Assembly: GCA_018268695.1 (NCBI GenBank)
Contig: JAFDWD010001112.1
Location: forward strand, 1-5,202
Direction: 5' to 3'
DNA length: 5,202 bases
From: Actinomycetota bacterium
Lineage (GTDB): Bacteria; Actinomycetota; Thermoleophilia; Solirubrobacterales; 70-9
Part shown: one piece after another, positions 1 through 5,202 of the stretch
Numbering within the stretch: the first letter of the stretch is position 1
Layout: every line of letters starts with the position of its first letter
The notes under the pieces: generated by a model
What the model was told of the DNA's origin: nothing
The model's input: only the letters and a program-made list of their open reading frames with translations
Databases searched by the model: none
Program-made: the position numbers and the translations under genes

Positions 1-1181
1 CCTCCTTCGCCGATCATCGGGGCGGCGGGCGCGGCCTCGGGTGCCTCGGGCCCGCTGACCGGGAGGGAGACGGTAAAGGTCGAGCCGCGGCCGACCACGG
101 AGTCCGCCGTGATCGTGCCGCCGTGCAACTCGACCAGTGATTTGGAGATCGCCAGGCCCAGGCCGGTGCCGCCCACTCGCTGGGTCAGCCCGGCATCCCC
201 GCGCACGAATCTCTCGAAGATGTGCTCCAACTGAGCGGGGGGTATGCCTGGGCCATTGTCGGTCACGCTGATCTCCACTTCATTGTCGGCTACCCGAGCG
301 CTGACCTGGATAGACGCGTGTTCAGGGGAATACTCATGCGCGTTGGTAACCAGATTCACCAGTATTTGGCGAATTCGGTCGGCCTCGACGTTCACAAGCG
401 GCAAATTGGGGTCGATTCGCTGGGTCAGCGTCTGGTCTGACGCCTCGGTCTGGGCCCTCATCGTGCGGACGACGTCTTCGACCAGCGGTCCCAACGGGGT
501 CGGCTGGGGCCGGACCTGGAGGCGCCCCGCGTCGGAGCGGGCGAGGTCCAACAGGTCGTTCAGAAGGCGCACGAGATGCCGGCAGTTGTCGAGGATGATC
601 TCGACCGTCTCCACCTGGCGCGGCGTCAGCGAGTCGCGGTCCAACATCAGCAGCTCGGCGAAGCCCTGCACCGAGGTCAGGGGGCTGCGCAGCTCGTGCG
701 AGGCGGTGAGCACGAACTCGTCTTTCATCCGGTCGAGCCGGTCGCGTTCGGATGCCTCGAGCTCGAGCTCCGCGGCCATCTCGTTGAAGGCTTTGCCGAG
801 CGTCGCCACCTCGGAGACGCCGCCGACCTCGACCCGGGCACTGCGGTCGCCACCGGCGAGCCGTCCCGCCGCCCCGACCAGCGCCTCGAGCGGCCTTCGC
901 ATCGCCTGGATCAGGCCGACGAACAAGAGGAGCGCGCCGAGCAGCCCGGCGATCAGCCCGGCGCCGACGAGGATCACGGTGTCGCGGGTGTCGCCGGAGA
1001 TCGAGTCGCGCAGGTGTTCGCGGTTGGCTTCTTCGCGGCTGATCGTCGCCCGCGCCGCGGTCGGGTTCGTCCCTTCGGCGAGCTGCACCCGCGCGGCGAT
1101 CTCCCGTTGGTAGGAGCGTTCGATCGAGTTCTCGTAGTCCTGGCGCTGCACGATCAGCCGGCCGACCCCGATCACGGTCAC
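1..1181 (-). CDS. Membrane sensor histidine kinase (HAMP-HisKA-HATPase_c), 3' end outside window
   Basis: This is the sensor of a two-component system. It autophosphorylates a histidine using ATP and passes the phosphate to a response regulator that is not in the window. Reading leftward, a hydrophobic helix (about 1214-1150, 'RIGFAIAFALLTAVTVIGVG') is followed by about 57 polar extracytoplasmic residues and a second helix (about 977-903). A HAMP domain follows (about 900-765, ending 'VSEVATLGKAFNEM'). The HisKA H-box 'TASHELRSPLTSVQGF' has its histidine codon at 698-696. The HATPase_c domain shows the N-box 'ILVNLVTNAHEYS' (about 365-327), G1 'DNGPGIP' (about 257-237) and G2 'GGTGLGLAIS' (about 173-144). 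After the kinase core the frame continues as a Pro/Ala/Glu-rich tail off the left edge, so the stop is unseen and a further domain is possible. The end given is the first in-frame canonical start (GTG at 1181), but that cuts TM1. The frame stays open up to a stop at 1406-1404 with no ATG, GTG or TTG, so the true start is unresolved. The kinase identity is firm; the signal sensed is unknown. Confidence 0.93.
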   Translation of the reverse strand, partial: MTVIGVGRLIVQRQDYENSIERSYQREIAARVQLAEGTNPTAARATISREEANREHLRDSISGDTRDTVILVGAGLIAGLLGALLLFVGLIQAMRRPLEALVGAAGRLAGGDRSARVEVGGVSEVATLGKAFNEMAAELELEASERDRLDRMKDEFVLTASHELRSPLTSVQGFAELLMLDRDSLTPRQVETVEIILDNCRHLVRLLNDLLDLARSDAGRLQVRPQPTPLGPLVEDVVRTMRAQTEASDQTLTQRIDPNLPLVNVEADRIRQILVNLVTNAHEYSPEHASIQVSARVADNEVEISVTDNGPGIPPAQLEHIFERFVRGDAGLTQRVGGTGLGLAISKSLVELHGGTITADSVVGRGSTFTVSLPVSGPEAPEAAPAAPMIGEG

Positions 1182-1266
1182 CGCGGTGAGCAGCGCGAAG
1201 GCGATCGCGAAGCCGATCCGGAGGCGGTTGGCAAGCGACGGACTGAGGCGGCGGGCCCGGCGTGAA

Positions 1267-1272
1267 TATGCT
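1267..1272 (+). promoter_or_regulatory. Possible -10 element (TATGCT) for a leaderless kinase mRNA
   Basis: TATGCT fits the bacterial TANNNT pattern and ends nine bases before the ATG at 1282. Transcription would then begin close to the start codon, giving a leaderless message, which is common in actinobacteria. This would explain why no Shine-Dalgarno sequence precedes the ATG. It is part of the only A/T-rich patch (GAATATGCTT, 1264-1273) at this divergent junction. No convincing -35 hexamer sits at the right spacing; TTGGCA at 1228-1233 is 33 bases away, too far. The call is speculative. Confidence 0.22.
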
Positions 1273-1281
1273 TGCGCGGCG

Positions 1282-2358
1282 ATGGGAGACGAGGCTACAG
1301 GCCAGGGCGACGGCTCCGCCGCGGCCGCGGTCGATGGGATCGACGCTGCCGGCGTCGGTGCCTGGTTCGCCGAGCACGTCCCGGCCGCGCGCCCACCGCT
1401 CGCCTACGAGCGGATCGCGGGCGGCCACTCGAACCTCACCTACCGGGTCGGCGACGCCGCCGGCAACGAGTGGGCGCTGCGCCGACCGCCGCTCGGTAAG
1501 ACGCTGAGCTCGGCCCACGACATGGCGAGGGAGCACCGCGTCGTCGCGGCGCTCGGCGGCACGCCGGTGCCGGTGGCGCCCGTCGTCGGGCTCTGCGAGG
1601 ACGAGGCGGTCAACGGCGCGCCCTTCTACGTGATGGACTTCGTCCGCGGGCCGGTGCTCCGCGGGGTCGCCGAGGCGGAAGCCTCCTTCCCCGACGAGGG
1701 CGACCGCCGCGAGATCGGCCTGCGCGTCGCCGACACGCTGGCCGCCATCCACGCCGTCGATCCCGACGCGGTCGGGCTCGGTGACCTCGGGCGCAAGGAG
1801 GACTACGTCGCCCGCCAGCTGCGCCGCTGGTACGGGCAGTGGGAGAAGTCGAAGACGCGCGAGCTGGCCTCGATCGATCGGGTCCACGACCGCCTCGCCG
1901 CCCGCATCCCGGCCCAGGAGGGCGCCTCGGTCGTGCACGGCGACTATCGCCTCGACAACATGATCCTCACCGACTCCGGCGAGGTCGCGGCGGTGGTCGA
2001 CTGGGAGCTCTGCACCCTCGGCGACCCGCTTGCCGACGTCGGCACCCTGATGGCCTACTGGCCCGAGCGCGACGCCCCCGACGTCGCCCTCGGCATGCCC
2101 GCCAACCTGGCGCCCGGCTTCCCCACCCGCGCCGAGCTCGCCGCCCGTTATGCCGAGTCCTCCGGCCGCGACCTCTCCGAACTCGACTTCTACGTCGCCC
2201 TCGGCTACTGGAAGCTGGCGATCATCCTCGAGGGCGTCTATGCCCGCTATGCCGCCGGCGGCTACGGCAAATTCGAGCTCAACCGCGGCCTCGAAGAATT
2301 CGCCCACCTGGTCGAGCGCCTCGCCGCGGCCGCGGAAGAGATCGAGTCGCGGGGCTAG
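1282..2358 (+). CDS. APH-fold phosphotransferase, ACAD10/11 N-terminal-like kinase
   Basis: This 358-residue protein belongs to the aminoglycoside phosphotransferase/choline kinase fold and most resembles the kinase half of ACAD10/ACAD11. The nucleotide-loop region 'GGHSNLTYRV' (47-56) is followed by 'LRRPP' (66-70), typical of this subgroup. The catalytic loop 'HGDYRLDN' (219-226) carries the presumed base Asp221 and metal-binding Asn226. The 'DWE' motif (Asp240) and 'GDPLADVGTL' (247-256) follow. It has no signal peptide or membrane helix, so it should be cytosolic. Known relatives phosphorylate the 4-hydroxyl of 4-hydroxyacyl-CoA (LvaA, ACAD10/11), so antibiotic resistance is an unlikely role. 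The ATG at 1282 is chosen because the conserved domain begins soon after it. In-frame GTG 1186 and TTG 1228 would extend the gene into histidine kinase coding sequence. No Shine-Dalgarno is visible. The stop overlaps that of the convergent acyl-CoA dehydrogenase, the natural partner of this kinase type. The family is firm; the substrate is inferred. Confidence 0.9.
   Translation: MGDEATGQGDGSAAAAVDGIDAAGVGAWFAEHVPAARPPLAYERIAGGHSNLTYRVGDAAGNEWALRRPPLGKTLSSAHDMAREHRVVAALGGTPVPVAPVVGLCEDEAVNGAPFYVMDFVRGPVLRGVAEAEASFPDEGDRREIGLRVADTLAAIHAVDPDAVGLGDLGRKEDYVARQLRRWYGQWEKSKTRELASIDRVHDRLAARIPAQEGASVVHGDYRLDNMILTDSGEVAAVVDWELCTLGDPLADVGTLMAYWPERDAPDVALGMPANLAPGFPTRAELAARYAESSGRDLSELDFYVALGYWKLAIILEGVYARYAAGGYGKFELNRGLEEFAHLVERLAAAAEEIESRG
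2355..2358. other. Shared CTAG: overlapping stop codons of convergent genes
   Basis: The palindrome CTAG supplies TAG to the plus-strand kinase (2356-2358) and TAG to the minus-strand acyl-CoA dehydrogenase (2357-2355). There is no space between the two genes for a conventional terminator, and no hairpin with a T-tract is visible near the junction. Transcripts from either side probably read into the opposite gene's 3' end. Confidence 0.9.
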
Positions 2359-3620
2359 ACCATGCGCGTCGGGTGCCGAGGCTCCAGCGGTTCGCCGTTG
2401 GCCTCGGCCTCGGCGCGCTTCGACCAGCGGTTCAGCTCGCGGCGGGCGAGGACCATCTTGTGGACCTCGTCGGGGCCGTCGGCGAGGCGCAACATGCGGC
2501 TGTAACGCCACATCGGAGCGAGCACGGTGTCGTCGGTCATGCCGAGGCTGCCGTGGATCTGGATCGCGCGGTCGAGGACGTTCATCACCATGTTCGCGGC
2601 GACGACCTTGATCGCCGAGATCGACTGGCGGGCGGCGTGCTTGCCCTCGGTGTCCATCTTCCAGGCGGCGTAGAGGGTGAGCAGGCGGGCCTGGTCGATT
2701 TCCATCCGCGAGATCGCGATGTCCTCCTGGACGAACTGCTTGTCGGCCAGCGGGCCGCCGAAGGCGTGGCGTTCGTTGGCCCGGCGGCACATCATCTCGT
2801 GGGCCCGCTCGGCGGTCCCGATCGCCCGCATGCAGTGGTGGATCCGCCCCGGGCCGAGGCGGTCCTGGGCGATCGCGAAGCCGGCGCCACGCTCGCCGAG
2901 CAGGTTCTCCTTCGGCACCCGGCACTCGGTGTAGCGGATCTCGCAGTGGCCGGGGCCCTTGTCGTGTCCCATCACCGGGATCGGCCGCACCATCTCGTAG
3001 CCGGGGGTGTCGGTAGGCACGCAGATCATCGAGGCGCGCCCGTAGACCGGCGCGTCGGGATCGGTGACGACCATCGCGATCGCCAGCTCGGCCCCGACCG
3101 CGCCGCTGGTGTACCACTTGTGCGCGTCGATCACCCACTCGTCGCCGTCGAGGACCGCGCGGCCCCGGAGGAGGGTGGGGTCGGAGCCCGACACCTCGGG
3201 CTCGGTCATCGAGAAGCAGGTGCGGATGCGGCCCTCCAGCGCGGGCTCGAGCCAGCGCTCGCGCTGCTCGGCGGTTCCGTGCTCGGCGAGGATCTCCATG
3301 TTGCCGGTGTCCGGGGCGGAGCAGTTGAACGCCATCGGCGCGGCCATCGGGCTGCGTCCCATCTCCTCGCAGAGCAGCCCGTATTCCCAGTTCTTCAGGC
3401 CAGGGCCGAAGCGCTCGTCGGGCATGAAGAGGTTCCAGAGGCCCTCGCCGCGCGTCTTCTCGCGGATCGCGCTGAGATTCGCCGGGTAGGGGACACCGGG
3501 GCCGACCTCCTCGTCGAGCGCCTCGGCCACCTCGCGCTCCACCGGGTAGATCTCGGTGTCCATGAAGTCGAGGATGCGCTCCCGCAGCGCGGCGACCTCT
3601 GCCGTCGGTTCGAAGTCCAT
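2355..3620 (-). CDS. Acyl-CoA dehydrogenase, ACAD10/11-like
   Basis: This 421-residue protein has the full length of a classical FAD-dependent acyl-CoA dehydrogenase. The helical N-terminal domain covers about 1-130. The central beta domain has 'FSMTEPEVSGSDPT' (136-149) and 'HKWYTSGA' (167-174). The C-terminal helical domain has 'RRANERHAFGGPLADKQ' (279-295) and the FAD-contact motif 'QIHGSLGMTDD' (354-364). Near the end, 'RLADGPDEVH' (378-387) places Asp381 where MCAD-type enzymes have the catalytic Glu of the 'YEGT' motif. This ADGPDEVH form is, from memory, typical of ACAD10/11. Those enzymes act on 4-phosphoacyl-CoA made by the partner kinase, which matches the adjacent convergent gene. 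Ordinary alpha,beta-dehydrogenation of another acyl-CoA cannot be excluded. The ATG at 3620 is preferred over the upstream in-frame ATG at 3701: it follows a strong ribosome site, the family begins here, and the longer form would run into the reductase gene. The gene lies 40 bp after the reductase on the same strand and may be co-transcribed with it. Confidence 0.95.
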   Translation of the reverse strand: MDFEPTAEVAALRERILDFMDTEIYPVEREVAEALDEEVGPGVPYPANLSAIREKTRGEGLWNLFMPDERFGPGLKNWEYGLLCEEMGRSPMAAPMAFNCSAPDTGNMEILAEHGTAEQRERWLEPALEGRIRTCFSMTEPEVSGSDPTLLRGRAVLDGDEWVIDAHKWYTSGAVGAELAIAMVVTDPDAPVYGRASMICVPTDTPGYEMVRPIPVMGHDKGPGHCEIRYTECRVPKENLLGERGAGFAIAQDRLGPGRIHHCMRAIGTAERAHEMMCRRANERHAFGGPLADKQFVQEDIAISRMEIDQARLLTLYAAWKMDTEGKHAARQSISAIKVVAANMVMNVLDRAIQIHGSLGMTDDTVLAPMWRYSRMLRLADGPDEVHKMVLARRELNRWSKRAEAEANGEPLEPRHPTRMV

Positions 3621-3631
3621 CGTCCCTCCCT
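3621..3631 (-). promoter_or_regulatory. Shine-Dalgarno (AGGGAGGG) for the acyl-CoA dehydrogenase
   Basis: On the minus strand, AGGGAGGG (3631-3624) ends three bases before the ATG at 3620 and contains GGAGG. It is the clearest ribosome-binding site in the window. It decides the start in favour of 'MDFEPTAEV' over the ATG 27 codons upstream, which lies inside the reductase gene. Confidence 0.75.
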
Positions 3632-3660
3632 CTCGCTGACGCAGTCGCGGCGAATCTAGT

Positions 3661-4392
3661 TCATCGGCGCAGGTAGCGGGCGAAGAGCTCGGAGCCCTCA
3701 CGCAGGAGCCAGGCGAGCTCCAGCTCGGCGACCTCGGGCAAGGCGCCCTCGAGGATCGTCGACCCGGCGCCGACGAGCTTCGGCGCGATCGTCAGGAAGA
3801 GCTCGTCGGCGACCTTCTCCGCCTGCAGCTGGGAGTGGAGGTGCGGGCCGCCCTCGCAGAGCAGCGCCCGGACATCGTGCTCCTCGCGCAGGCGACGCAG
3901 GGCGACGGTGACGTCGACCCGGCCGTCCGGTTCGCGGACCACCTCGACCGGGGTCGCGGTGGCGGGCGGCTCGCCCTCGGGCTCGGCGGTGATCAGCAGC
4001 ACCCGTCCGCCGCCGTCGGTGAAGAGCGGCGCGTCCCAGGGCAGGTCGAGGCTGCCGACGATCACCATCAGCGGGTCGCCCGGGAGCCCGAGCTCCTCGC
4101 GGCGCTCGCGCTTGGCGGGATCGCCGATCATCCGCCCGTACTTCTCGACCCGCATCGTCCCGGCGCCGATCATCACCGCGTCGAAGCGCTGCCGCAGCCC
4201 GACCAGCATCGCGGTGTCGGTGGCGGAGCCGATCTTGCCGGAGCGCCCTTCGATCGCGGCGCGACCGTCGACCGTCGAGGCGAAGTTCAGGGCGACGCGG
4301 GGACGGTCGGCAGGCGGGTCGTCCCAGGGGCGGTAGCCCTCGAGCTGGTCGGCGACCGAGGTCGCGCCGGGGTCGGGGACGAGGCGTTGCAC
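3661..4392 (-). CDS. Pyrimidine reductase family protein (RibD C-terminal domain)
   Basis: This 243-residue protein has the dihydrofolate-reductase-like fold of the RibD C-terminal domain. In riboflavin synthesis such enzymes use NADPH to reduce the ribosyl group of a 5-amino-6-ribosylaminouracil phosphate. Visible family motifs are 'NFASTVDGR' (36-44), 'SGKIGSATD' (51-59), 'GAGTMRVEKYG' (76-86), the cofactor-loop motif 'LLCEGGPHL' (177-185, Gly181-Gly182) and 'DELFLTIAPKLVG' (196-208). The deaminase half of bifunctional RibD, with its zinc-binding His/Cys motifs, is absent, and the protein is complete without it. No other riboflavin gene is in the window, so a role in riboflavin synthesis is uncertain; many actinobacterial paralogues of this family have no assigned substrate. 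The GTG at 4392 is chosen because it yields the usual 'LVPDPG' N-terminus and no ATG lies in the gap. Starting farther upstream would enter the sulfotransferase gene. No good Shine-Dalgarno precedes it. Confidence 0.88.
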   Translation of the reverse strand: MQRLVPDPGATSVADQLEGYRPWDDPPADRPRVALNFASTVDGRAAIEGRSGKIGSATDTAMLVGLRQRFDAVMIGAGTMRVEKYGRMIGDPAKRERREELGLPGDPLMVIVGSLDLPWDAPLFTDGGGRVLLITAEPEGEPPATATPVEVVREPDGRVDVTVALRRLREEHDVRALLCEGGPHLHSQLQAEKVADELFLTIAPKLVGAGSTILEGALPEVAELELAWLLREGSELFARYLRR

Positions 4393-4427
4393 GCCTGAGA
4401 CCCTAGAGAGCGCCCCGGGCGGGCGAC
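4393..4427. other. 35-bp gap between sulfotransferase and reductase
   Basis: This short G/C-rich spacer contains CTAG at 4403-4406 and a CCCGGG core at 4414-4419. I see no convincing promoter, terminator hairpin with usable loop, or strong ribosome site in it. Its shortness favours co-transcription of the two flanking minus-strand genes. Confidence 0.4.
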
Positions 4428-5202
4428 TCAGGCTGGGTAGTCGTTCCAGCCGGCGAACTCGCGGCCGGCGAACTTCTGCAGCTCGGGGACTTCGCCCGCG
4501 AAGCGGCTGCGCAACGTCTCCAGCAGGTCGTCGGGGAGGACCGGCTTCGGCGCCGCCGGCTTCTCCGGGTCGTGGACGACCTTCTCGACGATCCAGCGCA
4601 TCCGCTCCGGCAGGCGGTCGAAGTTGCGGTCGAAGGAGCGGAAGCCCGGGAGCTTGATCAGCTTCTCCATGAACTGATATTTGTCGCCGGACTTCGCCGC
4701 CGACTTCTCCCACTCGCGGTCGAACTGCTCGGAGGTGAAGTTCTCGTCGACGCCGGCGTAGGCGAACGCTTTGCGCATCGTCCCGTCGCGGTCCGACTGC
4801 AGCTCCTCCTGGGTGATGACCTCGATCTGTGACCGATCGAAGTGCTCGAGGTAGGGCTGCAGCTGCGTCCAGTAGCGGGAGCGGTTGACGTACTGGGTGT
4901 TCGGGTCGGAGAGCACCGTGACCATGTCGCGGGTCTCGTAGCCGGCGCCGGTCGCGTGCATCCAGTGGCTGAGGATGCGCTTGATCGGGTCGCGCACCAT
5001 GTAGATCAGCTTGGCGTCGGGGCAGTGTTGCTTGATCCGCTCCGGCACGCCCTCGTAGCGCGGCAGGTTCGTGTAGTGCGGGGAGGACTCGCCGCGCACC
5101 TTGAAGCGGTTGTCGAAGCGGCTCGCGTACCAGTCGAGGCCGAGGTCCCAGTTCAGCTCGGCGACGAAGAAGTTCAGCTCCTTCGGCTTCGACATCTGGA
5201 TT
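4428..5202 (-). CDS. PAPS-dependent sulfotransferase (Sulfotransfer_1/NDST-like), N-terminus outside window
   Basis: This cytosolic-type sulfotransferase moves the sulfuryl group from PAPS to an unknown acceptor. Numbering from the first in-window Met (5195), the 'SKPKELNFF' segment (2-10) matches the region just after the PAPS 5'-phosphate loop. 'GESSPHYT' (35-42) is the family's substrate-side motif. 'IYMVRDPIKRILSHWMH' (64-80) is the 3'-phosphate-binding motif, with Arg68 and Ser76. 'SRYWTQLQPYLEHF' (106-119) and 'IEVITQEEL' (124-132) are also typical. The Met at 5195 is probably internal. The frame stays open to the right edge ('IQ' precedes it), and the expected 'KxGTTSL'-like 5'-phosphate loop, roughly 25-30 residues, must lie outside the window. 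The fold resembles heparan sulfate N-sulfotransferase domains, but bacterial members act on varied glycans, lipids or small molecules. No glycan or sulfate-activation gene is visible nearby to suggest the acceptor. The reductase follows 35 bp downstream on the same strand. Confidence 0.92.
   Translation of the reverse strand, partial: IQMSKPKELNFFVAELNWDLGLDWYASRFDNRFKVRGESSPHYTNLPRYEGVPERIKQHCPDAKLIYMVRDPIKRILSHWMHATGAGYETRDMVTVLSDPNTQYVNRSRYWTQLQPYLEHFDRSQIEVITQEELQSDRDGTMRKAFAYAGVDENFTSEQFDREWEKSAAKSGDKYQFMEKLIKLPGFRSFDRNFDRLPERMRWIVEKVVHDPEKPAAPKPVLPDDLLETLRSRFAGEVPELQKFAGREFAGWNDYPA

Noticed and set aside
1186..1281. Longer APH kinase starting at GTG 1186 or TTG 1228
   Set aside because: The extension is antisense to the histidine kinase membrane helix and basic N-terminal segment and shows no family similarity.
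1317..2335. Identical 14-mer CGCCGCGGCCGCGG (with a 12-bp palindrome) at 1317-1330 and 2322-2335, near both ends of the APH kinase gene
   Set aside because: Both copies encode a run of four alanines using GCC/GCG codons, so codon bias in a GC-rich gene explains them. No duplicated flanks suggest a mobile element.
1282..2358. Aminoglycoside-resistance gene
   Set aside because: The APH fold is shared, but the LRRPP and GDPLADVGTL motifs and the adjacent ACAD10/11-type dehydrogenase point to the acyl-CoA kinase subgroup.
334..3138. A 934-codon open frame on the minus strand crossing three genes
   Set aside because: It is a high-GC shadow. Its translation is low-complexity Arg/Ala/Gly/Asp/Pro sequence without domain motifs, and it runs through the clearly coding histidine kinase, APH kinase and dehydrogenase in the wrong frame.
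1839..3659. A 606-codon open frame on the plus strand opposite the dehydrogenase
   Set aside because: It is mostly antisense to the acyl-CoA dehydrogenase and has no recognisable motifs; stop codons are rare on the reverse frame of GC-rich genes.
3621..3701. Longer dehydrogenase starting at ATG 3701
   Set aside because: It would overlap the end of the reductase gene by 41 bases, and the extra residues do not look like the family. A strong Shine-Dalgarno sits just before ATG 3620.
4411..4425. G/C-rich inverted sequence around CCCGGG as a terminator
   Set aside because: The arms leave no usable hairpin loop and no T-tract follows on either strand.

Overview
The window is GC-rich bacterial chromosomal DNA with strong G/C preference at third codon positions. 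It is densely packed, with gaps of 40 bp or less between genes. The gene content (ACAD10/11-type kinase and acyl-CoA dehydrogenase, a stand-alone RibD-C reductase opening with a 'LVPDPGATSV'-like N-terminus, a PAPS sulfotransferase) suggests an actinobacterium, perhaps of the Thermoleophilia/Solirubrobacterales type. That placement is inference from style and family content; no marker gene is present. I see no rRNA, tRNA, CRISPR array, insertion sequence or phage gene.

Layout from left to right. (1) Positions 1 to about 1181 or beyond, minus strand: a membrane sensor histidine kinase (TM1, short extracytoplasmic loop, TM2, HAMP, HisKA, HATPase_c). Its 3' end lies outside the window, and its reading frame has no ATG/GTG/TTG upstream of the first membrane helix. 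(2) 1282-2358, plus strand: an APH-fold kinase of the ACAD10/11 N-terminal type, divergent from the histidine kinase. (3) 2355-3620, minus strand: an acyl-CoA dehydrogenase of the ACAD10/11 type, convergent with the kinase and overlapping it by a shared CTAG. (4) 3661-4392, minus strand: a RibD C-terminal-like pyrimidine reductase. (5) 4428-5202, minus strand: a sulfotransferase whose N-terminus lies beyond the right edge. Genes 5, 4 and 3 run head to tail with gaps of 35 and 40 bp and could be one transcript, though their functions do not obviously connect.

The most interesting point is the pair in (2) and (3). In animals the same two domains are fused in ACAD10 and ACAD11, which act on 4-hydroxy fatty acids by phosphorylating the hydroxyl and then eliminating phosphate. 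In Pseudomonas putida the separate LvaA kinase and LvaC dehydrogenase do comparable chemistry on 4-hydroxyvaleryl-CoA. Here the two partners lie tail to tail on opposite strands instead of in one operon or one polypeptide. The dehydrogenase carries aspartate where classical acyl-CoA dehydrogenases of the MCAD type carry the catalytic glutamate. A role in 4-hydroxyacyl-CoA catabolism is therefore plausible but unproven. Nothing else looks like an undescribed multi-gene system.
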